DNA of 64,000 nucleotides, from the NCBI GenBank assembly GCA_019637335.1, contig JAHBVV010000005.1, forward strand, positions 210,366 to 274,365, read 5' to 3'. The stretch comes from Candidatus Hydrogenedentota bacterium (GTDB taxonomy: Bacteria; Hydrogenedentota; Hydrogenedentia; Hydrogenedentales; JAEUWI01). Below the pieces are notes generated by a model. It made no database searches. It was not told the DNA's origin and was given only the letters and a program-made list of their open reading frames with translations. The position numbers and the translations under genes were made by a program. Shown in pieces: positions 44,389 through 53,260 of this stretch. How positions within the stretch are numbered: position 1 is the first letter of the stretch; each line of letters begins with the position of its first letter.

Positions 44389-47300
44389 CTATGGAGCCGG
44401 CGGTTTTTCGCGCCCGTGGGCCATGACGTAGAGCGCGGGCAGAACAAACAGCGTGAGCACGGTCGCGCTGAGGATGCCTCCGACGACGACGGTGGCGAGT
44501 GGGCGCTGGACCTCCGCGCCGAAGCCCGTGGAGAGCGCCATCGGGAGGAAGCCGGCGGCGTCGGTGATGCTGGTGGCGAGCACGGGGCGGAGGCGTTCGC
44601 GCGTGGCGGCCTTCACGGCGTCGTACAGGCCGGCGCCCTCCTCGCGCGCGCGCTGAATGGCGGCGACGAGCACCTGCCCATCCAGGACGGCGATGCCGCA
44701 GAGGGCGATAAAGCCGACGGCGGCGCTCACGCTGAAGGGGATGCCGCGTGCCTGGAGGGCGAGTATGCCGCCGATGGCGGCGAAGGGGATGCCGGTGTAG
44801 ATGACGAGGACATCGCGCAACTGGCCGAGGCTCAGGTAGAGCAGGATAAAGATGAGGACGAGCGTGACGGGGACGACGATGGCCAGCCGCAGCCGGGCGC
44901 GCTCCAGGTTCTGGAATTGGCCGCCCCAATCGAGCACGTAGCCGTCGGGGAGGTCCACCTCGGCGGCGATGCGGGATTTGGCCTCCTCCACGAACGACGC
45001 GACGTCGCGGCCTCGCACGTTGGCCTGCACCCGGATCAGGCGGCGGCTCCATTCGCGGCTGATGGTGCTCGGGGTCGAGGCGGTCTCCACGGAGGCGAGG
45101 CGACCGAGCGGGAGCAGCTGGCCGGCGCGGGTGGGTATGATCGCCTTTTCCAGCTGTTCGGGGTCCGCGCGGAATTCGTCGGGGAGGCGCATGACGAGGG
45201 GGAAGACGCGTTGGCCTTCGTAGACGCGTCCGGCGTCGATGCTGCCGATGGCCCGCACGAAGTCCAGCACATCGGAGGCGGGCACGCCATGGCGCGCGAT
45301 GGCTTCCTGGTCAATCCGCACTTGTAGCGCGGGCTGTCCGGTGATCTGGTCGGTGGAGATGTCCACGGCGCCCTCCATGCCGAGGAGTACGGTCTGAATA
45401 TCGTCGGAGATCCGGATGAGGGTGTCGAAGTCGTCGCCATACACCTTGATGCCGAGGTCGGATCGAATGCCCGAAATCATCTCGTTCATTCGCATTTCAA
45501 TCGGCTGCGTGTAGGCGATGTTGAGGCCGGGGAGGTCGCCCAGGACCTCCTCGAAGGCGGCGGCGAGGTCGGCCTGGGCCGTGGCGTTGCGCCACTCATC
45601 GCGCGGGTTGAGCGCGATGAAGACGTCGGTGAGCTCGGTTCCCATGGGGTCGGTGGCGACTTCCGCGGAACCGATGCGGCTCCAGACGTACTTGATTTCA
45701 TTGGGGAATTCGTCGAGGAGGATGCGCTCGATGCGCGTATTGTAGCTTGCGGAGCTCTCCACGGAGACGCCGGCCAGGCGGATGACATTGGCGACGACGG
45801 CGCCTTCGCTGAGCCGGGGGATGAACTCGCCGCCGAGGCGCACGGAGATGGCGGCGGCCAGCGCGACCAGCGCGATGGCGGTGGCGACCATGATCCACCG
45901 CATCCGGAGGGCGCCGGCGAGGAGCGGGGCGTATACGGCGGCGATGAGTGCTCCGAGGCCGCGCCTTTCCGGGCGGGCGTTCCGGGGGAGGAGGTAGTAG
46001 GCGAGCACGGGCGACAGGAACAGCGCGATGGCGAGGGCCCCGAGCAACGCGAAGATGAAGGCCCAGGCCATGGGCGCGAACATCTTTCGCTCGATACCCT
46101 GGAGGGCGAGCACGGGCACGAATACGACGGCAATAATGCCCATGCCGAAGGCGACCGGGCGGGCGACTTCCCGCCCCGACGCGATGACGCAGGCGAGGCG
46201 TTCGGCGGAAGTTAACTTGCGGCCGAGCCGCGCCTGCTCCTCGCGCAGGCGGCGGAGGTTGGCCTCGTTCATGACGACCGAACCGTCCACGAGGATGCCG
46301 AAATCCATGGCCCCGAGGCTCAGGAGGCTGGCCGCGATGGCGAGCTCGTACATGCCGATGACGGCGAAGGCCATTGCGAGCGGAATGGTGAGGGCGACCA
46401 TGATGCCGGCGCGGATATTGCCGAGCAGGAGAAAGAGCACGACAACCACGAGCACCGCGCCGGTCACCAGGTTGTGGCGCACGGTCTCGATAACGTTGCC
46501 GATGAGCTCGGTTCTGTCATACACGATTGTGACGTCCACGTCGTCGGGCAGGGCCTCGGCGGCGATGTCGAGGCGATCTCGCAGGGCCCGGGTGACCTCG
46601 TGGCTGTTCTCGCCCATCAGCATGAACCCGAGGCCGAGCACGGCTTCGCCCCGGCCCTGGAAGGTGACCGCGCCCCGGCGGATTTCGTGGCCGGCGCGGA
46701 CCTCGGCGACGTCCCGCACGCGAATGGGCGCGCCGCCGTGGGCTTTTACGACGATGTTCTCGATCTCCGCGATGGCGCCGACGCGGCCGAGGCCCTGGAC
46801 GAGCAGGGATTCGCCGGCGCGCGTGATCTGGCCGCCCCCGACGTTGGCGTTGTTGCGGAGGAGGGCGTCGTGCACGTCGTGCAGGACGAGCCCGTACTTG
46901 ATGAGGGCTTCGGGGCGGACGATGACGTGATACTGCTTTTCGTGGCCGCCCCAGGAGTTGACCTCGGCGACGCCGGGCGTTTTCAGGAGTTCCGGCTTTA
47001 CGACCCAATCGTGCAGCGTGCGCAGTTCTTCGAGCGAGCGTTCCGGGTTGTCCGAGTGGAGCATGTAGTGGAAGACTTCGCCCAGGCCGGTGGCGATGGG
47101 GCCGAGCTGCGGGCGTTCGATGCCCTCGGGCAGCTCCACGGTGTTCAGGCGCTCCGTGATGAACTGGCGCGCGCCATAGACGCTGGTGTCGTCGGTGAAG
47201 GTTGCGACGACCTGGGAGAATCCGAACTTGGACACGGAGCGGACTTCGGCGAGCCCGGGCAATCCGGAGACGGCCAGCTCGACGGGCAGGGTGACCTGTT

Positions 47301-47487
47301 GCTCGATTTCCTCCGGGCCCAGGGCGGGGGCGGTGGTGTTGATCTGGACCTGCACCGGGGTGGTGTCGGGAAAGGCGTCGATGGGGAGATTCGTCAGACG
47401 CCATACGCCGAAGCCGGCGGCGAGAAGAAAGAGCAGCAGCACGAGCCCGCGATTTTCGAGCGCGAGCGCAATGAGGCGGTGAAGCAT
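44389..47487 (-). CDS. heavy-metal efflux RND transporter, CzcA/CusA type
   Basis: 1032 aa with the RND pattern: helix 1 near residue 12-30, a periplasmic porter domain, helices 2-6, a second porter domain and helices 8-12. LGAMDFGILVDGSVVMNEAN in helix 4 holds the proton-relay Asp/Asp/Glu of the heavy-metal (HME) branch (DFG...DG....E). It pumps monovalent or divalent metal ions out with the adaptor encoded upstream; which metal cannot be said. No outer-membrane factor gene lies next to it. Its stop codon is the first base triplet of the target duplication of the 228-bp element. Confidence 0.94.
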   Translation of the reverse strand: MLHRLIALALENRGLVLLLFLLAAGFGVWRLTNLPIDAFPDTTPVQVQINTTAPALGPEEIEQQVTLPVELAVSGLPGLAEVRSVSKFGFSQVVATFTDDTSVYGARQFITERLNTVELPEGIERPQLGPIATGLGEVFHYMLHSDNPERSLEELRTLHDWVVKPELLKTPGVAEVNSWGGHEKQYHVIVRPEALIKYGLVLHDVHDALLRNNANVGGGQITRAGESLLVQGLGRVGAIAEIENIVVKAHGGAPIRVRDVAEVRAGHEIRRGAVTFQGRGEAVLGLGFMLMGENSHEVTRALRDRLDIAAEALPDDVDVTIVYDRTELIGNVIETVRHNLVTGAVLVVVVLFLLLGNIRAGIMVALTIPLAMAFAVIGMYELAIAASLLSLGAMDFGILVDGSVVMNEANLRRLREEQARLGRKLTSAERLACVIASGREVARPVAFGMGIIAVVFVPVLALQGIERKMFAPMAWAFIFALLGALAIALFLSPVLAYYLLPRNARPERRGLGALIAAVYAPLLAGALRMRWIMVATAIALVALAAAISVRLGGEFIPRLSEGAVVANVIRLAGVSVESSASYNTRIERILLDEFPNEIKYVWSRIGSAEVATDPMGTELTDVFIALNPRDEWRNATAQADLAAAFEEVLGDLPGLNIAYTQPIEMRMNEMISGIRSDLGIKVYGDDFDTLIRISDDIQTVLLGMEGAVDISTDQITGQPALQVRIDQEAIARHGVPASDVLDFVRAIGSIDAGRVYEGQRVFPLVMRLPDEFRADPEQLEKAIIPTRAGQLLPLGRLASVETASTPSTISREWSRRLIRVQANVRGRDVASFVEEAKSRIAAEVDLPDGYVLDWGGQFQNLERARLRLAIVVPVTLVLIFILLYLSLGQLRDVLVIYTGIPFAAIGGILALQARGIPFSVSAAVGFIALCGIAVLDGQVLVAAIQRAREEGAGLYDAVKAATRERLRPVLATSITDAAGFLPMALSTGFGAEVQRPLATVVVGGILSATVLTLFVLPALYVMAHGREKPPAP

Positions 47488-47512
47488 GGTGATGTCCTTT
47501 TCCGGTTGCCGC

Positions 47513-49009
47513 TCAGTCGTGGACGCAGCCGGCGCCCAGACGGGCCTTCAGCAGCTCGGATTTCAGGACATAGCTTTCGCCCAGCGCGATTTCCTCGTCC
47601 GCGCGCAGCCCTTCCAGGACGGGCACGGAGCCGCGCCGTTCGGGTCCCGTACGGATCAGGCGCGTTTCGTACAGGTCGTGATCGAGTTTGGCGAATACCA
47701 CCGGGAAACCGTCGACGTACTGGATAGCCTGGGGCGGCACGACGACCGTCGCTCCGCGGGTCTCCGATCCGGCGAGTTCCGCGCGGCCGAACATGGCGTT
47801 GCGGAGGAGGCCGTCCGGGTTCTCGAGCACCGCGCGGGCCTGGACCATGCGGGTGGTTTCGTCGACGCTCGGCGCGATCCACTGGAGTTTGCCTTCCATC
47901 CGCATGCCGGGGAGGGGGTCGAACTCGGCGGTGACCGTGGCGCCCTCGCGGGCGTTTATCAGGAGGCCCTCGGGAATGGAGAGCTCCATCCACATGGTGG
48001 ACAGGTCGGCGACCTGAAAGAGGGGCGCGCCCGATTCCGCCGCGGCGCCGGCCACCGCGTTGCGCTCCGTTACCGTGCCCGCGAAAGGCGCGCGCACGGG
48101 GAACACCGAGGCGCGCTCGCCCCGCGCGTTCACCTCCTCGGGCGTCAGTCCGAGGTCCAGCATGCGCTGGCGGGCCATGGCGAGTTCCGCCTCGGCCTCC
48201 GCCAGCTGGGCGCGGGCTATTTCGAGGTCCTGGCGGGGCGCGATGGCCAGATCGACGAGCTTCTGCGCGCGTGCGACCACTTCGCGGTACAGGGCGACGT
48301 TGGCGGCCGCCTTCGCGTATACGCTGCGTTCCGTGGCCAGTTCGGGCGCGCTGATTTCGGCGAGCAACTGCCCGGCCTTGACCCGGTCACCCGCGTCGAC
48401 ATGAACGGCTTTGATGACGCCGTCGAGCAGGGGTGTGACGTAGGCGAGCTGGTTCTTATTGAACGCGACCTGCCCGAGCACCATCGCGCCCCCGGACCAG
48501 TCCGCGAGCGCCGGATAGCCGGTTCGGACGCCGGCCTTTTCCGCGGACGCCATCGACTGGAAACGGATCTTGAGTCCCTGCCCGGGGTTGAGGCCGGCGA
48601 GCAATTCCGGGTGGCAGATACCGCATTCGACTTCCATCAGGCCGTGTTCTCCGCAGAACAGGCCCCCTTTTGCGGCGGTTGACGGGGCGCCGCTCTTCCC
48701 GGCGAGCTCGGGGTGGCAGATGAGGCACTCGTCCTCGTACAGGCCGTGTTCGTTGCACCAGAGGCGATTGGGATCGCGAGCTTGAATCTGCTCCTGTTCT
48801 CCGGCGGGGGCGTGTCCGTGGACCGCGGCGAGCTCGGGGTGGCAGATGCAGCAATCGTCCTCGTAGACATCATGCTCGTTGCACCAGAGGCGGTTGGGGT
48901 CGCGCGTCTCGGCGGTCAGGACGGGTACGTTACAGGCGGTCAGGAAGCAGGGAACGAGAAGCAGGATGGCGCCGCGGCGGACCTGCGTAAATTGGGAAAG
49001 CTGAAGCAT
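47513..49009 (-). CDS. RND periplasmic adaptor lipoprotein with three Cys/His metal-binding repeats
   Basis: 498 aa from ATG 49009 (GGGAG 9 nt upstream). Lipobox CFLTAC. Residues 35-150 carry three repeats: RLWCNEHDVYEDDCCICHPEL, RLWCNEHGLYEDECLICHPEL, GLFCGEHGLMEVECGICHPEL, that is CxEH-x7-CxxCHPEL, each with three or four Cys and two His. After that comes a normal adaptor: lipoyl/barrel-sandwich (GVIKAVHVDAGDRVKAGQLLAEI), a helical hairpin, and beta-barrel (VFPVRAPFAGTVTERNAVAG). It links the CzcA-type pump to an outer-membrane channel; the repeats probably catch metal ions in the periplasm. Confidence 0.93.
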   Translation of the reverse strand: MLQLSQFTQVRRGAILLLVPCFLTACNVPVLTAETRDPNRLWCNEHDVYEDDCCICHPELAAVHGHAPAGEQEQIQARDPNRLWCNEHGLYEDECLICHPELAGKSGAPSTAAKGGLFCGEHGLMEVECGICHPELLAGLNPGQGLKIRFQSMASAEKAGVRTGYPALADWSGGAMVLGQVAFNKNQLAYVTPLLDGVIKAVHVDAGDRVKAGQLLAEISAPELATERSVYAKAAANVALYREVVARAQKLVDLAIAPRQDLEIARAQLAEAEAELAMARQRMLDLGLTPEEVNARGERASVFPVRAPFAGTVTERNAVAGAAAESGAPLFQVADLSTMWMELSIPEGLLINAREGATVTAEFDPLPGMRMEGKLQWIAPSVDETTRMVQARAVLENPDGLLRNAMFGRAELAGSETRGATVVVPPQAIQYVDGFPVVFAKLDHDLYETRLIRTGPERRGSVPVLEGLRADEEIALGESYVLKSELLKARLGAGCVHD

Positions 49010-49103
49010 GATCGGACTCCCGCGGGGTGGGTTCTTACCGGTGGGGAAAGCACGGGGACGGATCCGCGACGGGAAAACATCCCGCGCGGACTTCGCCGGC
49101 CGA

Positions 49104-49547
49104 TCAAATGCGCAGCGGCAAGGGGAAGGGCAGGATCCGGCTGTCGGCTCGCCGGGGTGGCGGGATCGCTCTGGCGCGGCGCTGGTCCGCGTCGCGGGGG
49201 GCGACGGCGGGAGCGCTTGCGAGCGCCTTGAGGGGATCGGGGGCGGACGGGGCGCGGTCGGGGCGGGCGTGCATGGCGCATACGGCGCCCGCAAGCCGAA
49301 ATTCCACGCATTGGAGGTCGTTTGCGGCGCCCGGCGGGCGAATCTCGCCGTGGGTGGGCGCCGCCGGGTAGCCCTCGGTGGCGGGCTCGGGGCAGCAATC
49401 GGCCTTCGGCGCGACGGCGGCGGGATCGGGACAGAGACAGAGGGCCAGATCGATGCCGCGGGCGGTCCCGCTCAGGAGCGCCAGCGCGACGACGAAGGTG
49501 GCTATCGCGCGCTGGAATACGCTTGTTCGAATCCCATGTTGTCTCAT
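49104..49547 (-). CDS. small exported Cys-rich protein upstream of the metal efflux genes
   Basis: 147 aa, not recognised. Signal-like start (AIATFVVALALLSGTARGID), then LALCLCPDP, KADCCPEP, LQCVEF and AVCAMHARP: six Cys and a Met-His pair, followed by a Pro/Arg/Ala-rich tail. It is 94 bp upstream of the efflux adaptor gene on the same strand, so it may be a metal-related accessory protein, as similar small exported proteins precede many Cus/Czc operons. The start at 49547 (MRQHGIRTS) is a guess based on the signal peptide; no strong ribosome site. Confidence 0.6.
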   Translation of the reverse strand: MRQHGIRTSVFQRAIATFVVALALLSGTARGIDLALCLCPDPAAVAPKADCCPEPATEGYPAAPTHGEIRPPGAANDLQCVEFRLAGAVCAMHARPDRAPSAPDPLKALASAPAVAPRDADQRRARAIPPPRRADSRILPFPLPLRI

Positions 49548-49638
49548 ACCCGGCATTCTACCCGGCGAATGGGGTTGAGTCAACGGGATACGCCACGAAG
49601 GGCGCAGCGCAGCGTCTGGCCGCAACCGAAAGAATCTG

Positions 49639-50175
49639 AACCGCGAATGAACGCGAATGAACGCGAATTGTATGGTGATTCAAGGTGCGCGGCGCGCGGG
49701 GGATCGGATTGGGCGCCACAAAGAGCACAAAGAACACAAAGAATCCGGCGCAGCCTTGGGCCGCAACCGAAGAGGGGATCACCACGAAGGGCACGAAGAC
49801 CACGAAGAAAAAAAAGAGAATAGCTTTAACCGCAGAGAACGCAGAGAGCGCATAGGGTGATTTCTGGTACGCAGATGGATTGGGTGGATGATCGAGAGCG
49901 CATTCTTAACCACGAATGAACACCAATGCACACGAATGCATCGGGAGCAGCCGCGCGGGCGGTGATCAAGAATTGTGCCCACGGATTGCACTGATGACAC
50001 GGATAGAAAATGATTTCGGTCGTTGGGGTGTGCCGGCGGCTGCGTGCTGTTTCCAAGGTGGCCTGTTCGGATTGTTGAGCATCGGAATTGTGGCGGGGTT
50101 TATCGGGTGGCGGGCTGCTTCTTCTCGTTTGGTTCGCGTGTCGCTCCAATCCGTGTCATCGGTGTAATCCGTGGG
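49639..50175. repeat. cluster of seven three-unit 9-10-bp repeats
   Basis: Each is about 27-30 bp made of three near-identical units: (CGCGAATGAA)n at 49639-49668; (CACAAAGAR)n at 49714-49743; (CACGAAGRV)n at 49780-49810; (CGCAGAGAR)n at 49828-49853; (CACGAATGAA)n at 49908-49939; (CACGGATNG)-type at 49978-50004; and its inverted partner at 50149-50175 (two mismatches in 27). The different types share a common form (C-purine-C start, three units). No gene was found in 49548-51348 apart from repeats. A leader CAGC..TGG.CCG(C/A)AACC stands before several of them. Confidence 0.9.
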
Positions 50176-50470
50176 CAAGAAAGGAATTTCGTCCACGAGA
50201 CTTGCGGAACGGCCCGGAAATCCTCCCTGGATTTTTCGCTTCGTAAATGCTTTTACAAAAAATGGTTCTATGGATTTTGAACGAAAGAACTTGCAGAAAA
50301 AACAAGGCTCATCCGGTTTGAAGGTACATCGGCAACGATGGCGGCAAATAGGAGTAGTTTGCTCGGTTCTCTTTTCCGGGCGGCGATGCTATATGCGAAT
50401 ACAAGATTCCTTGGGCCTGGTCTGTAGCGCAGACGGTATATTCGGCAGCAGAACTGGATGCCAGCGCACG

Positions 50471-50690
50471 CTTTCGGCCCGAAGGGCCAATGCAGTTTTC
50501 AGCCCCGGGCAACGCCCGGGGTTTGAGTGGTGTGTTTCTTATACGCCCTGAAAGGGCAGCGCAGTCGAATTTCAGAAACGCTGGGCTGGCTCACCACTGC
50601 GCTGCCCTTTCAGGGCGTGGAAGGTGGTGTCCCCGTGTTCCCTGGGCGTTGCCCAGGGCTGGGAGCTGCGCTGGCCCTTCGGGCCGAAAG
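50471..50690. repeat. 220-bp long inverted repeat made of hairpin modules
   Basis: Outer arms CTTTCGGCCCGAAGGGCC (50471-50488) and GGCCCTTCGGGCCGAAAG (50673-50690) are perfect inverse copies. Next inward are CCCCGGGC-AAC-GCCCGGGG (50503-50521) and CCCTGGGCGTTGCCCAGGG (50640-50658), each itself a hairpin. The inner arms CGCCCTGAAAGGGCAGCGCA and the exact inverse (50544-50565 and 50596-50617) complete it. The whole could form one large cruciform or many small hairpins. Such GGCCCGAAGGGCC and GCCCTGAAAGGGC palindromes are common in several bacterial phyla. Confidence 0.92.
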
Positions 50691-50871
50691 ACCAGTCGAT
50701 ACGATTACTCCGACAGAGGCCCCAACGGGCATACATTGGCGGTTCCGGAGAATTCGGGCACGGAGAAACGCCTGTGAATAATCTCGTACGCTCAAACCGG
50801 ATGAACCAAAAACAAGAGATTGACGGATAGTAGTACGAAGGACAGCCTTTGGCCGAAACCAATTAAAGGTG

Positions 50872-50901
50872 AACCGCGAATTAACGTGAATGTACGCGAA
50901 T
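50872..50901 (+). repeat. isolated three-unit repeat
   Basis: AACCGCGAATTAACGTGAAT plus a third unit, the same type as at 49639-49668, preceded by the shared leader (CAGCCTTTGGCCGAAACC at 50843-50860). The remaining stretch 50691-51348 holds nothing else that I can name; it should include the promoter of the moxR operon, but no clear -35/-10 pair was found. Confidence 0.8.
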
Positions 50902-51348
50902 GAAGAATGGATGGCAGTGTCCTTTGGGTAAGTGTCCTTTGGGTAATGGCCGATCTGGGATCCACGCGCCGGGTGGAATGGCGTGTCCAGGATGCGGATG
51001 ATCCGACCGTTCTGCCGCGATTGCGGCGCGATGGCCGGGCTTGCCCCGCCTGGTTCGCAGGGGTTACTGTATGGGCCTGCCGTGCCTCATTTCGGGGTGG
51101 CGTGAGTGAAATGAGGCATGTAAAGTCAGCCCTTCAAATTGGTTGCGCAGTTAGCCGCCGGATTTCCGGCGCGAAATCGGCTGGCATATAAGTTGCTTAC
51201 CTTCCGGTGTGGAGGTCTGGGCAGACGCCTCGGGAGGGGGTGGCGCCCGCCGCCCGGAATGGCGCCGCTTCCCGGCGCGAACATACGGAACAACCCTTCC
51301 CGCCGGTTCGGGCCGGAACCGGGTGACAATCAAAGGAGAATTCCCAGC

Positions 51349-52338
51349 ATGGCGGTGGATGTCAATCAAATCGGCGCGCGCGTCGAGCAGGAGGCGGCGC
51401 TGCTGCACCAGGTTCGCTCGGAGATCAAGCGGGTGATCGTGGGCCAGGAGTACCTGATCGACCGGCTGTTGCTCGCGCTGTTGTGCAACAACCACGTGCT
51501 GATTGAGGGGGTGCCGGGGCTGGCGAAGACGCTTTCGGTGACGACGCTGGCGCAGGTGGTGCAGTGCAGCTTCAACCGTATTCAGTTCACGCCGGACTTG
51601 CTGCCCGCGGACCTGATCGGCACGCTCATCTACAACCCGAAAGAGGGCGGCTTCATCACACGGAAGGGGCCGATTTTCGCGAACGTCATCCTGGCGGACG
51701 AGATCAACCGCGCGCCGGCGAAGGTGCAGAGCGCGCTGCTGGAGGCGATGCAGGAGCAGCAGGTGACGATCGGGGACGAGAGCTACAAGCTGGCCGATCC
51801 GTTTTTTGTGCTGGCGACGCAGAACCCGGTGGAGCAGGAGGGCACCTACCCGCTTCCCGAGGCGCAGGTGGACCGCTTCATGCTGAAACTTCGGGTGACG
51901 TACCCGACGAAGGCGGAGGAATTGCAGATCCTCCGGGCGCAGGCGAAGTCGGCCCCCGGCAACGCGGTGCGGGCGGTGTTGACGCCGGAGGATATCGCGC
52001 GGCTGCGGCTGCTGGCCGACGACATTTACATGGACGAGAAGATCGAGGAATACATCGTCAACCTGGTGGAATGCACGCGCAACCCGGCGGCGTACAAGCT
52101 CGACATCGGCGGTTACATCCGGTATGGCGCGTCGCCCCGGGCGACGATATTTCTTGCGATGGCGTCTCGCGCGCAGGCGCTGCTCCAGGGCCGGGGCTAC
52201 GTGACCCCGCAGGATGTGAAGAGCATCGCGCCGGATGTGCTGCGCCACCGCGTCATCCCGACGTACGAGGCCGAGGCGGACGAGAAGACGCCGGAGGATC
52301 TGGTGGCGCGTATTCTCGATACCGTGGACGTACCCTGA
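51349..52338 (+). CDS. MoxR-family AAA+ ATPase
   Basis: 329 aa. Walker A IEGVPGLAKT, Walker B VILADEINRAP, sensor 1 FFVLATQNPVEQEGTYPLPE, and arginine finger/lid region YIRYGASPRATIFLAMASRA. MoxR proteins act as chaperones that load or activate VWA-domain partners, and this operon continues with DUF58 and two VWA proteins. AAAGGAGAA lies 8 nt before the ATG; the frame is open upstream but without homology. First gene of a run of eight closely spaced genes. Confidence 0.95.
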   Translation: MAVDVNQIGARVEQEAALLHQVRSEIKRVIVGQEYLIDRLLLALLCNNHVLIEGVPGLAKTLSVTTLAQVVQCSFNRIQFTPDLLPADLIGTLIYNPKEGGFITRKGPIFANVILADEINRAPAKVQSALLEAMQEQQVTIGDESYKLADPFFVLATQNPVEQEGTYPLPEAQVDRFMLKLRVTYPTKAEELQILRAQAKSAPGNAVRAVLTPEDIARLRLLADDIYMDEKIEEYIVNLVECTRNPAAYKLDIGGYIRYGASPRATIFLAMASRAQALLQGRGYVTPQDVKSIAPDVLRHRVIPTYEAEADEKTPEDLVARILDTVDVP

Positions 52339-52381
52339 GCGCGGCGGCCAAGCCCGCGCGAACCCGATCGAACGGCGCACG

Positions 52382-53260
52382 ATGATCTCCAAAGAACTCG
52401 CGAAAAAAGTCCGGTACATCCAGATCATGACCAACAAGGCGGTCAATGATGTGCTTGCGGGCGAATACCACAGCGTGTTCAAAGGGCAGGGCATGGAGTT
52501 CGACGAGGTGCGCGAGTACCAGCCGGGCGACGACATCCGCGCGATTGACTGGAACGTGACGGCGCGGACGGGCCACCCGTACATCAAGCGCTTCCGGGAG
52601 GAACGCGAGCTCACGATACTGTTTGTGGTCGACCTGTCGGCCTCGGGCCGCTTCGGCAGCGTCGCGAACCTGAAGAACGAAGTGGCGACGGAGCTCTGCG
52701 CGCTGCTGGCCTTTTCCGCGATCAAGAACAACGACAAGGTGGGGCTGGTGGCCTTCACGGAGGCGGTGGAGCTTTTCGTGCCGCCGGCGAAGGGCGCGAC
52801 GCACGTGTTGCGGCTGATCCGCGAGCTGCTCGCCTTCGATCCGAAAAAGCGCGGCACGAATATCGGCGCGGCGCTGGACTACGCCGCGCGGATTTTGCAC
52901 CGGCGCAGCGTCGTGTTTTTGATCAGCGATTTCCAGGACGCGGGCTACGAGCGCACGCTCCGCATCATGAGCCGCCGCCACGATCTCATTGCGGTATCGG
53001 TGAGCGATCCGCGGGAGCACGAACTGCCCGACGCCGGGCTGATCGAGCTGGAGGACGCGGAGACGGGGGCGCTGATCACCGTGGACACCGGCAGCAAGTC
53101 GGTGCGGCGGGCCTATGCGGCGTCGGCCCTGGCGCGCGCCGGGGCGCTTCGCGAGACCCTGCGGTCGATGGACATCGACCTGATCGAAGTGGGCGCGTCC
53201 GACGATTACCTGCTGGACCTGATCCGGTTCTTCAAGCGGCGGGAGCGTCAGAAGCGATGA
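52382..53260 (+). CDS. DUF58 protein with VWA-like fold
   Basis: 292 aa. The DUF58 signature VREYQPGDDIRAIDWNVTAR is near residue 45, and VVDLSASGRFGS is the MIDAS-like metal site of the VWA-like fold. It is soluble, without the membrane helices found in some DUF58 proteins. It is the usual second gene of moxR operons and probably a MoxR target. It overlaps the next gene by ATGA. Confidence 0.93.
   Translation: MISKELAKKVRYIQIMTNKAVNDVLAGEYHSVFKGQGMEFDEVREYQPGDDIRAIDWNVTARTGHPYIKRFREERELTILFVVDLSASGRFGSVANLKNEVATELCALLAFSAIKNNDKVGLVAFTEAVELFVPPAKGATHVLRLIRELLAFDPKKRGTNIGAALDYAARILHRRSVVFLISDFQDAGYERTLRIMSRRHDLIAVSVSDPREHELPDAGLIELEDAETGALITVDTGSKSVRRAYAASALARAGALRETLRSMDIDLIEVGASDDYLLDLIRFFKRRERQKR

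Noticed and set aside
49548..51348. A decayed gene or small RNA in the repeat-rich gap
   Set aside because: Only short repeats and palindromes are visible; no remnant of a protein family could be read in any frame, and no tRNA-like fold was found.
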